Origin: CABZJG01 sp902512685
Lineage (GTDB): Bacteria > Pseudomonadota > Alphaproteobacteria > Rhodobacterales > Rhodobacteraceae
Assembly: GCA_051201605.1 (NCBI GenBank)
Contig: CP179201.1
Location: 3,162,001 to 3,226,000, forward strand
Length of the DNA stretch: 64,000 bases
Direction: 5' to 3'
The position numbers and the translations under genes were made by a program. A model generated the notes under the pieces. That model worked only from the letters and a program-made list of their open reading frames with translations, was not told the origin of the DNA and searched no databases. Shown piece after piece: positions 53,216 to 61,905 of this stretch; position 1 is the first letter of the stretch, and the number at the start of each line of letters is the position of its first letter.

Positions 53216-53298
53216 CTTGCTTTGTCCTTTGATTGCATTTCGGTTGCTCTTCAATATAGGGTCGATTTAAAAATGACCACACCGCTCAAGGAGACGTG

Positions 53299-54513
53299 AT
53301 GAAAATTGTGGTAGTCGGCGCCGGTCAGGCGGGGGCATCTTTGGTGGCAAAACTACGCAGCACTGGCCATCAGGGCGAAATCACCTTGATCGGCAGTGAG
53401 CCAGAGCTGCCCTATCAGCGTCCGCCTTTGTCAAAAAAATATCTCTTGGGCGAGATTGGCAAAGAGCGGCTTTTTTTGCGTCCGCAAAACTTTTATGATG
53501 ACCAATCCATTACTTTGGCATTGGGCCGTAGCGTTCACGCGGTGGATCGCACTGCCAAAACCGTAACCGCGGGTGATAAGGTTTATCCCTATGATCATTT
53601 GGTACTGACCATCGGCTCTTCGCCGCGGCGCCTGCCAAAAAGCATCGGCGGCACCTTGGCGGGTGTTTACACGATGCGCGACCTTGCCGACGCCGATGCC
53701 ATGGCGCCCGAATTTGTGGCCGGACGGCGGGTTTTAATTGTCGGCGGCGGCTATATCGGGCTTGAAGCGGCGGCGGTGGCTGCCCGCATGGGCTTAGATG
53801 TCACTCTGGTGGAAATGTCGACGCGGATTTTACAGCGCGTGGCCGCGCCCCAAACGTCCGATTATTTCCGCGCGCTGCACCAAAGCCACGGGGTTGATAT
53901 TAAAGAAGGTATCGGACTTACCCAGCTGCACAGCGTAGATGGCCGCGTGAGCAGCGCAGCATTAAGCGACAGCAGCGAGATCGCTGTTGATTTTGTCATT
54001 GTTGGCGTCGGGATCATGCCGCAAAGCGATATTGCCGCGCTGGCAGGTCTAAAGGTTGACAACGGCATCATGGTCAACGCGCTTGGTCAAACATCCGATC
54101 CGGCTGTCTGGGCGGCGGGTGATTGCACGGTCTTTCCCTATGGAACTGGAAGCTTGCGGCTGGAAAGCGTGCAAAATGCCATAGATCAGGCCGAAGCGGT
54201 CGCCAGCAATATTCTTGGGGCTGATCAGGCCTATATCCCCCAGCCTTGGTTCTGGTCGGACCAATATGATGTGAAACTGCAAATTGCCGGATTGAACACT
54301 GGTTACGACAGCGTTGTGACCCGCGCCGCGCCAGATGACCCAAAAGTGGTCTCCTTTTGGTATTATGAGGGCGATCGGTTGCTGGCAGTGGATGCCATGA
54401 ATGATCCGCGGGCCTATATGGTTGGAAAACGGCTGATTGAAAGTGCAAAATCCCCCGATCCAGCCACGATTGCGGACCCCAATAGCAACCTTAAAAACCT
54501 TTTAAAGCCGTGA
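53299..54513 (+). CDS. FAD-dependent ferredoxin/rubredoxin reductase
   Basis: A 404-residue pyridine nucleotide-disulfide oxidoreductase of the BphA4/ThcD/rubredoxin-reductase type. FAD binding is at VVVGAGQAGASL near the start, with PYQRPPLSKKYLLGE; the NAD-binding GGGYIGLEAAAVAA is near residue 150, and WAAGDCTVFP near 275. It lacks the disulfide pair, as the family does. The partner may be a ferredoxin for a cytochrome P450 or dioxygenase, or a rubredoxin for AlkB. ATG 53299 is five bases after AGGAG. Coupled to rsmD by GTGA. Confidence 0.88.
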   Translation: MKIVVVGAGQAGASLVAKLRSTGHQGEITLIGSEPELPYQRPPLSKKYLLGEIGKERLFLRPQNFYDDQSITLALGRSVHAVDRTAKTVTAGDKVYPYDHLVLTIGSSPRRLPKSIGGTLAGVYTMRDLADADAMAPEFVAGRRVLIVGGGYIGLEAAAVAARMGLDVTLVEMSTRILQRVAAPQTSDYFRALHQSHGVDIKEGIGLTQLHSVDGRVSSAALSDSSEIAVDFVIVGVGIMPQSDIAALAGLKVDNGIMVNALGQTSDPAVWAAGDCTVFPYGTGSLRLESVQNAIDQAEAVASNILGADQAYIPQPWFWSDQYDVKLQIAGLNTGYDSVVTRAAPDDPKVVSFWYYEGDRLLAVDAMNDPRAYMVGKRLIESAKSPDPATIADPNSNLKNLLKP

Positions 54514-55076
54514 GGATCATTTCAGGCACATTCCGGGGCAGGCGGTTGGCAACAGTGGGAAAAACGGACATTGGAGCACATTTGCGCCCCACCACCGACC
54601 GTGTTCGCGAAAATTTGTTCAATTTAATTAGCGGCGGAAAAATCGGCAATCGTCTTGCCAAGGCCCGTGTTCTAGATCTTTTTACCGGCACGGGTGCGCT
54701 GGCATTAGAGGCCTTGTCCCGCGGCGCAAGCAGCATTTGGATGCTGGACAACGGTGCCAAATCTGCCGCTCTGGTGCAAAAAAATATCGCGCTGTTTGAA
54801 ACCGATGCAGAGGTGGTTTTCAAAAAACTTGATGCGACGCGGCTTCCGATATGTCCGACAGATGCTTTTGATTTGATTTTTCTGGATCCGCCTTATGGCA
54901 AAGGGCTTGGTGAAAAAGCTCTGCAGAAGGCCCTGGAGCGTGGCTGGATTGCCCCTGGGGCCTGCATTGTGTGGGAAGAGGCCAGCCCAATGGCTGCCCC
55001 ATCCGGATTTACCCTGCTTGATCAGCGTAAATACGGCGATACGCATGTAACAATACTAAAACGGGCCGGCTTATGA
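54510..55076 (+). CDS. rsmD: 16S rRNA G966 N2-methyltransferase RsmD
   Basis: A 188-residue methyltransferase. Motifs are MRIISGTFRGRRLATVGK, LRPTTDRVRENLFN, VLDLFTGTGALALEALSRGA (SAM) and LIFLDPPYGKG (catalytic DPPY). GTG start overlaps the upstream stop. The 3' end faces the disrupted regulator with a short overlap. Confidence 0.93.
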   Translation: MRIISGTFRGRRLATVGKTDIGAHLRPTTDRVRENLFNLISGGKIGNRLAKARVLDLFTGTGALALEALSRGASSIWMLDNGAKSAALVQKNIALFETDAEVVFKKLDATRLPICPTDAFDLIFLDPPYGKGLGEKALQKALERGWIAPGACIVWEEASPMAAPSGFTLLDQRKYGDTHVTILKRAGL

Positions 55077-55879
55077 AAAAGGTTGTTCAATCAATTCGCG
55101 GATAATGTCAGGCACATCACTCAGCGGTCTTCGCACACCCGCTTGACGCGCCATTGGCAAAATATCGGCTGGCTGCTGCGGCAGCAATTCAAACGCACAG
55201 CGCGATGCCCTTCGCCGCCCAACGTATTCATTACGTGATACAATTGAAAATCCGGTGAGGATACTATCACTGAAATAAGCTCGCCCAAGATACGTCATGT
55301 TTATATACCAAGAGGGATGCGGGCTGACCCCGATCATAGTAAAACCGTCTGCTGTGCTTAGAACCACACCCCGATGTTCCCGCGGATTGAAATTATTTTT
55401 TCCCACCAAGCGCCGTGCACTTGTTGGTCGATCAAAGGATTTGAACACCCGGCTGCCATTTATTGTCTTAATCAAAATAAGGTTACTTACAGCGGTTCTG
55501 GTGTCCATAAACGAATTGCGCCATAAGCAGTGGATACCATCCGGGATTTCATACTGTGCCACTCACAAAGAAATTCCGCGCTCAAAGTACTCTACCGCAT
55601 TGTGCAGATAGCTGCCTTCAGTTCCGGCACTTCGGGCATTTTTTCCATTGTGACCAGTTCCATTTGCTCGTCGGTCAGTTCTTCCAAGATGATTCGCGCA
55701 TCTACCTGAAAATAGTTACATATTTTTTCCAGAACATTGGGCTTGGGAAACGAATAGCCACTCATATACCGATTAAACTGCACGCGGTTAATATCCAAAT
55801 CACGACAGACGGCCGCAATTGACGGTCGGTTGGTGCATAATTTCCGCAAATTTTGACCGAACACACCCAAAACACTCAA
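55071..55879 (-). pseudogene. Roseobacter-type HTH regulator, disrupted by a frameshift and a TGA
   Basis: The 5' part (55879 to 55592) encodes an XRE-like HTH with SIAAVCRDLDINRVQFNRYMSG and a following short helical region; it stops after AICTMR. Two frames later the homologous sequence continues as NAVEYFERGISL, an in-frame TGA (55563-55565), then VAQYEIPDGIHCLWRNSFMDT to 55071. Adding one base would give exactly 270 codons including the stop (269 residues), the length of related roseobacter regulators. So one base appears to be missing near 55592-55605 and a second lesion is the TGA. The GTG directly after TGA is not a credible start. The regulated genes are unknown. Confidence 0.83.
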
Positions 55880-56008
55880 TGTAAACTCCTGATCAAATGA
55901 CTACCTAAAAGGCCAAAACCTTAATTTTTATGAATTTTTATCCAAAAACAAAACGAACCTTAACAAAAGTGATTATCTCACTTATCTTAAGGTTGTGATA
56001 TAACTCAT

Positions 56009-56197
56009 TTGTTAATACTGCCTCATTTCCTTAAAGGTCTTTATTTTTATGACCTTGCATTAATACACAATTTAGTCAATCAATCTTTACTAATTGGATA
56101 TTCCCAAACCATAAAATTACCAAAGGTTGTAATCCTTAACAACTATATTTTTTACCTTACATTATTTTTAGACCCAAAGAGATATCAAATAGGCTAA
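56009..56197 (+). CDS. Doubtful small ORF in the AT-rich spacer
   Basis: A 62-codon frame starting at TTG (no in-frame ATG), rich in Leu, Ile, Tyr and Asn, and ending one base before the inverted repeat at 56198. It has no ribosome site at normal distance (AAGG lies about 17 bases away) and I know no relatives. In DNA of this composition an uninterrupted frame of this length is unusual but not decisive. It may be a small protein, part of an untranslated RNA, or chance. Confidence 0.2.
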   Translation: MLILPHFLKGLYFYDLALIHNLVNQSLLIGYSQTIKLPKVVILNNYIFYLTLFLDPKRYQIG

Positions 56198-56233
56198 CTT
56201 TAGGGCAATTTTAATACCCTAAAGGGTTTTTTT
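56198..56233 (+). terminator. Inverted repeat with T-run, terminator-like
   Basis: CTTTAGGG (56198-56205) and CCCTAAAG (56217-56224) form an 8-base-pair stem with an 11-base A/T loop, followed by GG and seven T. This fits an intrinsic terminator on the plus strand, yet no accepted gene lies upstream on that strand. It could end a small RNA or the 62-codon frame, act as an attenuator for the LysR gene, or be a LysR operator. Confidence 0.5.
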
Positions 56234-56335
56234 AATACCAAAGGACTACCAAATGGTGTATAAAGGGTGTTAGCCACTCAGAGTCTAAGCAGCAGACTCT
56301 ATGAAACAGCAGATGCCCCAAGTGAGGAGCGTAAA

Positions 56336-57265
56336 ATGACGAACTGGGATGATTTGAAATGCCTGATGCATCTGGCCAGAAGTCATACGATGACAAATGC
56401 AGCTTTTGCCCTAAAGGCCAATGTCTCAACCGTTTCTCGACGGCTTGAGCGGCTTAACAGTTCTCTGGCTGAGCCGGCATTGGTGAAATTTGGCAATGGC
56501 TGGAAGCTCACACCTTATGGCGAACGGCTTGCAGAAGCTTCTGCCGATTTTCAAGTTTCGCTCAATCAAATCGAAACTGCAGAATTAAATGCGCAAAATG
56601 CAAAACAAGTGTCTCGTAAAATAACGCTGTCAGCACCCCATGTGCTTGTGTCGGCATAACTGAGCGGATTTTTCGCAGGCTTCGCAGACCTGCACCCCGG
56701 CATTGAGCTGAACATCGTGGCAGAAAACAGACACGAACGCACCGCTGATGGCACTGTTGATCTTGCCCTGCATTTGGAAAGGCCCAGCAAGGGAAGATTG
56801 ATGTGCCGAAAGGTTGGCGCGATCCACACAGGGATATTCGCTAAAAAATCCACCCATCCAACAAAGTGGATTGGGCTTGATCACAGCATGGATAACTGGC
56901 CTGAAATGGAACTCGCAAAGCAAATTTTAAATTCTGAGCTTGAGCTTCGGATCAACACCCTTGACGGCATAAAAAGCGCTGTCGAGCAAACGGGCTGGGC
57001 GGGGCTGGGCATTGATGCGCTGTATCCAGAGCATCAGGGATGGAAAGTCATCAAAAGCGATGACGCTTATGCCTCTGAAGGCGAAGATAAAACTCAAGGC
57101 AGTTTGAAATCAGGTTATGCGCGTGAAGTCTGGTTAGTGTATCATGAAACCCGACGTCATGACACGGCTTTACGCTATGTCTGCGACTGGGTTATTAAGG
57201 TCTTTCAAAACAGTCAATTTAAACAAAGTGGCTCTGGCTCCAGCGAACCAGAATACTGCATCTAA
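56336..57265 (+). pseudogene. LysR-family regulator with in-frame TAA
   Basis: The gene starts at ATG 56336, six bases after GAGGAG. Its first 107 codons encode a LysR HTH (ARSHTMTNAAFALKANVSTVSRRLERL and the wing TPYGERL). A TAA at 56657-56659 stops it after HVLVSA. The same frame then continues without a shift, as LSGFFAGFADLHPGIELNIV and on through the substrate-binding domain (DGTVDLALHLERP, GLGIDALYPEH) to 57265. Full length would be 309 residues, normal for LysR. One substitution therefore explains the break. The translated product keeps the DNA-binding domain but not the sensor. Restart at 56717 would not make a complete domain. Confidence 0.87.
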
Positions 57266-57339
57266 GCAGTGGCACTTTAGGCGTTTATCTAACTTTATCC
57301 AAAACCCGCAGCTTTGGTGAAGCCTTTTATTTTCAGGCC

Positions 57340-58149
57340 TTAAAAAGTCGGATGAAAGCGGTCCGCAGGCGACAGGGTGAAGATATCAACCCCTGTGGCT
57401 GTCACCCCGACCGAGTGTTCAAACTGCGCCGAGAGCGATTTATCACGGGTCACCGCGGTCCAGTCATCCGCCAGCACTTTGGTTTCTGGGCGCCCAAGGT
57501 TGACCATTGGTTCAATGGTGAAAAACATCCCCTCTTCCAGCACCGCGCCGGTTCCGGGGCGGCCGAAATGAAGCACATTAGGCGGCGAATGAAACACCCG
57601 GCCCAGCCCATGGCCGCAAAAATCGCGTACCACTGACATTCTTTGCGCCTCGACATAGCTTTGGATTGCATAGCCGATATCGCCAAAGGTATTGCCGGGC
57701 TTTACGGCCTCGATGCCTTTAAACAGCGAATCATGCGTTACTTGGATCAGGCGCTCTGCCTTGCGTGACAGCTGGCCAGCCACATACATCCGCGACGTAT
57801 CCCCATACCAACCGTCAACAATCACCGTCACATCAATGTTCAGGATATCGCCATCTTTCAGTTTTTTATCGCTGGGAATGCCGTGGCACACCACATGGTT
57901 TACACTGATGCAACTGGCATGCTGATAGCCGCGATAACCTATGGTGGCAGAGGTCGCGCCGGCCGCATTCACTTTGGCTTCGATGGCCTCATTCAGCACT
58001 CCGGTGGTTTGACCGGGCTCCACAAGATCGCAAATCTCATCCAAAATTCGCGCCGCCAAAGCACCGGCTTTGTGCATGCCGGCGAAATCAGCCGGACTGA
58101 AAAGACTGATGCCATCGCGCGTTTTGCTCTGGGGATCACCACTGGTCAA
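57340..58149 (-). CDS. map: Methionine aminopeptidase, type I
   Basis: Removes the initiator Met from new proteins. The protein (269 residues) has the pita-bread fold motifs: ISVNHVVCHGIP (His), DGDILNIDVTVIVDGWYGDTSRM (two metal Asp), CGHGLGRVFHSPPNVLHFG (metal His) and FFTIEPMVNLG (metal Glu), ending SAQFEHSVGVT (last Glu). A GTG at 58155 begins a longer frame, but it lies against the ribosome site AAAGGAGA; the TTG at 58149 has the correct 7-base spacing. Good confidence in function, moderate in start. Confidence 0.94.
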   Translation of the reverse strand: MTSGDPQSKTRDGISLFSPADFAGMHKAGALAARILDEICDLVEPGQTTGVLNEAIEAKVNAAGATSATIGYRGYQHASCISVNHVVCHGIPSDKKLKDGDILNIDVTVIVDGWYGDTSRMYVAGQLSRKAERLIQVTHDSLFKGIEAVKPGNTFGDIGYAIQSYVEAQRMSVVRDFCGHGLGRVFHSPPNVLHFGRPGTGAVLEEGMFFTIEPMVNLGRPETKVLADDWTAVTRDKSLSAQFEHSVGVTATGVDIFTLSPADRFHPTF

Positions 58150-58213
58150 ATACACTCTCCTTTAAGCCCTTGAGCGCTCCCTAGCGCCTAAATGCATAAA
58201 TTGCCAGTCTCTG

Positions 58214-58918
58214 CTAGCTCATAATTGCCAATTCCGCCCCAAGGTCAATGTGTTCTGGTGAAATTTGGGCGGCAAAACAACACACCTCAACCCCCTTGTC
58301 GCAGGCTTTTTGATAGGCTGCAGCATAGGCCGTATCAATATCTTGGGCCACATCGAAATGGGTACAATCGGTACGCTGAACTAAATAGAGCATCACCGCG
58401 CGTTGACCAGTCTCCACCATCTGCTGCAACTCGCCTAAATGTTTGGTCCCGCGGGCAGTGACGCTGTCTGGAAACTCGGCAAGGCCGGCTTGGCGCTGCA
58501 AGGTCACGCTTTTGACCTCAATGTAAATATCCGGCTGGCCAGCTGAACTGAGCAAAAAATCCACTCGGCTTTTGGTGCCATAGCGCACCTCGGGCCGGCA
58601 GGTATCAAAAGCCTCCAAGCCGGGAACGCGGCGCGCCAGCAAAGCCTCTTTGATCACCTTGTTCGCAAGGCTGGTATCAACGCCGGTAAAATGACCGCTC
58701 TCATGCTCGATCAATCGCCAGCCAAACTTTAGCTTTTTCTTGGGATCATCATTTGGCTCGACCCAGATTTTGCTGCCTTCATCCGCCAGCCCCATCATCG
58801 ATCCGGGATTGGCGCAATGGGCGGTGACGGTTTGCCCATCTTGCAGTTCGATATCAGCAAGGAACCGTTTGTAACGGCGGATCAAACGGGCGGGCACAAG
58901 AGGGGTTTGAAACTGCAT
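58214..58918 (-). CDS. sfsA: SfsA family DNA-binding/nuclease protein
   Basis: A 234-residue protein of the sugar-fermentation stimulation family, a DNA-binding protein with a nuclease-like core. Visible are ARLIRRYKRFLADIEL, AHCANPGSMMGL, RVDFLLSS, YIEVKSVTLQ (catalytic-type Glu-Lys) and FPDSVTARGTKHL. It follows map on the minus strand by about 65 bases (upstream of it in the transcript), so they may be an operon. Confidence 0.93.
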   Translation of the reverse strand: MQFQTPLVPARLIRRYKRFLADIELQDGQTVTAHCANPGSMMGLADEGSKIWVEPNDDPKKKLKFGWRLIEHESGHFTGVDTSLANKVIKEALLARRVPGLEAFDTCRPEVRYGTKSRVDFLLSSAGQPDIYIEVKSVTLQRQAGLAEFPDSVTARGTKHLGELQQMVETGQRAVMLYLVQRTDCTHFDVAQDIDTAYAAAYQKACDKGVEVCCFAAQISPEHIDLGAELAIMS

Positions 58919-58962
58919 ATCATGGCCCTATACCCCTAATGGAGAAAAGAAAAGGAAGCAAA

Positions 58963-59685
58963 ATGCCAAATCCAACTGCCGCAATGCTCGTCATAGGCGA
59001 TGAAATTCTATCCGGGCGCACGCGCGATGCAAACATGCATTATCTCGCCGGTGAGCTGACCAAATCAGGCATTGATCTCAAAGAGGTGCGGATCGTCTCA
59101 GATACGGCAGCAGATATTGTCGCTGCCACGCGCAGTTTGGCAAAGCAGTTTGATCATCTCTTTACCTCGGGCGGCATTGGGCCGACACATGATGATATCA
59201 CCGCGGATTGCATTGCGGCGGCCTTTGATGCGGCAATTGACGTGCGCGCCGATGCCAAGGCGCTTTTAGAAGCCCATTACCAACGCCAAGGCCTAGAGCT
59301 TAATGCCGCGCGGCTGCGCATGGCGCGCATTCCCGACGGCGCCAAGCTGATTGACAATCCGGTTTCGGTGGCGCCGGGCTTTAGTCTGGCCAATACCCAT
59401 GCGATGGCCGGCGTTCCGGCAGTGTTCAAAGCCATGGTGGCAAGCGTGCTGCCGCAATTGACAGGGGGCGCACCGTTGCTGAGTGATACGCTGCGCCTTG
59501 AGCGCGGCGAAGGCGATGTGGCCCAACCGCTGGGTGCGGTGGCAGAGCTTTATCCAGAGCTGTCTATCGGCTCTTATCCGTTTCAAAAAGATGGCATTTA
59601 TGGCACCAATATTGTATTGCGCGGAACAGACCCCAACCAACTTGAAGCGGCGAAGAAAAAATTGCAACAGATGCTCATCGAATGA
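58963..59685 (+). CDS. CinA-like molybdopterin-binding domain protein
   Basis: A 240-residue MoCF-biosynthesis domain protein of the CinA/YfaY class. Motifs are AAMLVIGDEILSGRTRDAN, LFTSGGIGPTHDDITADC and IPDGAKLIDNPVSVAPGF. The C-terminal nicotinamide amidase domain of full CinA is missing, so this is the short form; the short form may act on FAD or ADP-ribose. ATG 58963 is four bases after AAGGAAG and preferred to 58939. Coupled by ATGA to the GNAT gene. Confidence 0.87.
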   Translation: MPNPTAAMLVIGDEILSGRTRDANMHYLAGELTKSGIDLKEVRIVSDTAADIVAATRSLAKQFDHLFTSGGIGPTHDDITADCIAAAFDAAIDVRADAKALLEAHYQRQGLELNAARLRMARIPDGAKLIDNPVSVAPGFSLANTHAMAGVPAVFKAMVASVLPQLTGGAPLLSDTLRLERGEGDVAQPLGAVAELYPELSIGSYPFQKDGIYGTNIVLRGTDPNQLEAAKKKLQQMLIE

Positions 59686-60422
59686 TCTCTGACCATGCGC
59701 GCCCATGGGCAGTGGTTGATGCCACTTGGCCCCCGGCAGCCCAGCACGTGCTGGGCCCATGGACGATTAGACAGGGCCTTGGCGGCGGCAAACGGGTCTC
59801 TGCGGCATCGGCAGAGCAAAGTGTTGGCAGTGACGAGATTGACGCGGCCGAGGCGGCCATGAAGGATTTGGGCCAACCTGCCCTCTTTACAATCCGCGAT
59901 AGGGCGCAACCGGCCCAACAGAACTTGGATGATCAACTTGCCGCACGCGGTTACGAATGCGTCGATCCAACCAATTTTTATTCTGCACCGGTGGCGGATA
60001 TCGCCATAGAGACGCCGCCAAGGGTCAGTATGTTTTCGGTCTGGGAGCCATTGGAAATCCAGCGCGAAATATGGGCAACGGGTGGCATCGGGCCCGCCCG
60101 CCAGACCATTATGCAGCGGGCGCAAGGCCCCAAAACCAGTCTTTTAATGCGTTGGGATGATCATCCGGCGGGCACTGGATTTGTGGCAATTCACGGCTCT
60201 GTCGCCATGGTGCACGCGCTTGAGATTTTGCCTCACCAGCGCCGCAAAGGCGTGGCCCGCTGGGCCATGCGCCAAGCTGCATTTTGGGCGAAAAATCAAG
60301 GCGCCGTGACGCTTACAGTGCTCTGCACCAAAGAAAATATTGCTGCAAACCAGCTTTACGGTTCACTCGGGATGCAACTTGTGGGACAGTACCATTATCG
60401 TATGAAAAAGGAGCTGTCATGA
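59682..60422 (+). CDS. GNAT-family N-acetyltransferase
   Basis: A 246-residue protein. The C-terminal half is a GNAT domain with MVHALEILPHQRRKGVARWAMR (acetyl-CoA loop R/Q-R-K-G-V-A) and TKENIAANQLYGSLGM. The N-terminal half (about 1-110) resembles a second, degenerate GNAT domain without the loop. Substrate unknown. It sits in the chain CinA-like, GNAT, AhpD-like, OmpA-like, all overlapping. Confidence 0.85.
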   Translation: MISDHARPWAVVDATWPPAAQHVLGPWTIRQGLGGGKRVSAASAEQSVGSDEIDAAEAAMKDLGQPALFTIRDRAQPAQQNLDDQLAARGYECVDPTNFYSAPVADIAIETPPRVSMFSVWEPLEIQREIWATGGIGPARQTIMQRAQGPKTSLLMRWDDHPAGTGFVAIHGSVAMVHALEILPHQRRKGVARWAMRQAAFWAKNQGAVTLTVLCTKENIAANQLYGSLGMQLVGQYHYRMKKELS

Positions 60423-60991
60423 GCCCAAAAAAATCTGTCACTGCCCTCGATCTGCCACCTGTTGATCCGTTGCCCGAGGCAACGCAGAAATATTTTGACA
60501 TCTGTCAGGAAAAACTGGGCATGGTGCCGAATGTGCTGACAGCGCATGCGTTTGATATTGAAAAGCTCAATGCTTTTACCGGGCTTTATAACAACCTGAT
60601 GCTGGCCGGCAGCGGGCTAAGCAAGCTTGAGCGCGAAATGATCGCGGTGACCGTTTCATCCGTCAATAAATGTTTTTACTGTCTGACCGCCCATGGCGCA
60701 GCGGTACGTGAGCTTTCAGGCGATCCGATCCTTGGTGAAATGATCGTAATGAACTACCGCGCAGCGCCGCTGGATGATCGCCAGCGCGCAATGCTTGAAT
60801 TTGCCGAAAAGGTGACCAGAAACAGCGCCGAGATTGAAGAGGCCGATCGCCAGCACCTGCGCGACGTGGGCTTTGATGACCGCGATATCTGGGACATCGC
60901 CAATGTGGCAGCCTTTTTTAATATGACCAACCGGGTGGCCAGCGCCACCGATATGCGGCCCAATGACAATTATCACGCGCAGCATCGTTAA
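60419..60991 (+). CDS. AhpD-like peroxidase-related protein
   Basis: A 190-residue helical protein of the carboxymuconolactone decarboxylase/AhpD superfamily (uncharacterised peroxidase-related group). The redox motif is SVNKCFYCLTAHGAAVR with Cys-X-X-Cys and the following His. The frame opens earlier at 60284, but ATG 60419 overlaps the GNAT stop and gives the family N-terminus. The 3' end overlaps the OmpA-like gene by 29 bases. Confidence 0.88.
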   Translation: MSPKKSVTALDLPPVDPLPEATQKYFDICQEKLGMVPNVLTAHAFDIEKLNAFTGLYNNLMLAGSGLSKLEREMIAVTVSSVNKCFYCLTAHGAAVRELSGDPILGEMIVMNYRAAPLDDRQRAMLEFAEKVTRNSAEIEEADRQHLRDVGFDDRDIWDIANVAAFFNMTNRVASATDMRPNDNYHAQHR

Positions 60992-61904
60992 TACGCTTTT
61001 GTGCTGCGCCCTGGCCTTTTGGTGCATGGCAGCGCAGGCACAGGTCACTTTGACCGTGCCAAGCGGTGCAAAACAGCAAATTGCCGAACAAAGCAAAGTC
61101 GCGAAATATGAAATGCCCATTGGCCCTTGGGCCGATGGGGCGGTTCCCACAAAACAGATCACCGGCCCTCTGTGGCAACGGGCATGGCAGTTGCAAAGCC
61201 CTTCGATCACTGTGGATCAATTGGCCGAGCCTATTGTAAGCCAAATGACCGAGGCCGGATATGACGTTGTTTTTGATTGTCATGATGTGCAGTGCGGCGG
61301 GTTTGATTTTCGCTATTCTATCAAAGTATTTCTTGCCCCTCAGATGTTTGTCAATTTGCGTAATTTTCGGTTTATTGCCTTTGAAAAGGCCAATAGCGTT
61401 AAAACCCTGCTGGCAAGCAAAGTCGGCAGCGCAATAAGTTTTCAACTGATCGAAGTGAACCCCGAGGCTTCGGCGAGCGCCGCGATATTTCAAAAGCTGC
61501 CCAACTTATCCCACCAAAGTTTTTACACCGACATGCAAAGCGAATTGCTGCAAAACGGCTATGCCGTGCTGTCTGATTTGGATTATGAGCCCGGATCATC
61601 AAAGCTTGGATCGGGGCCATTTCGGTCCTTAAAGGAATTGGCCGATTTTTTGGAAAATCAACCAGCAGCAGAGATTATTTTGGTTGGACATACAGACAAT
61701 ACAGGTGCCAGTGACGCCAATATTGCCCTGTCTAAGCGCCGCGCGGCCTCTGTGGTCGAGCGCCTTGTTGCCAAATACGGCATTGCCGCCAAGCGGATCA
61801 CTGCGCAAGGCGTTGGCTTTCTTGCGCCGTTGACAGCAAACACCGATAAAAGCGGCCGCGAACAAAATCGCCGAGTCGAAGCGGTGATACGGCGCTTGCA
61901 GTAA
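60963..61904 (+). CDS. OmpA-family periplasmic/outer membrane protein
   Basis: A 313-residue exported protein. The signal peptide is SIVNTLLCCALAFWCMAAQA. The middle part (about 30-200) contains a repeated-looking segment with paired Cys (CHDVQCGG) but no recognised barrel. The C-terminal OmpA-like domain binds peptidoglycan: EIILVGHTDNTGASDANIALSKRRA and the Arg of GREQNRRVE. Overlap with the AhpD-like gene is 29 bases, in a different frame. Probably envelope attachment. Confidence 0.88.
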   Translation: MTIITRSIVNTLLCCALAFWCMAAQAQVTLTVPSGAKQQIAEQSKVAKYEMPIGPWADGAVPTKQITGPLWQRAWQLQSPSITVDQLAEPIVSQMTEAGYDVVFDCHDVQCGGFDFRYSIKVFLAPQMFVNLRNFRFIAFEKANSVKTLLASKVGSAISFQLIEVNPEASASAAIFQKLPNLSHQSFYTDMQSELLQNGYAVLSDLDYEPGSSKLGSGPFRSLKELADFLENQPAAEIILVGHTDNTGASDANIALSKRRAASVVERLVAKYGIAAKRITAQGVGFLAPLTANTDKSGREQNRRVEAVIRRLQ

Positions 61905-61905
61905 T

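Larger units (their letters stand above)
55880..56335. other. AT-rich spacer between two disrupted regulators
   Basis: 456 bases without a recognised gene. Bases 55921-56220 contain 81 G or C of 300 (27%), far below the neighbours. It probably holds the divergent promoters of both regulator genes; several near-canonical A/T boxes occur but none can be singled out. It contains a 62-codon open frame (56009-56197) and an inverted repeat with a T-run (56198-56233), listed separately. Confidence 0.7.
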
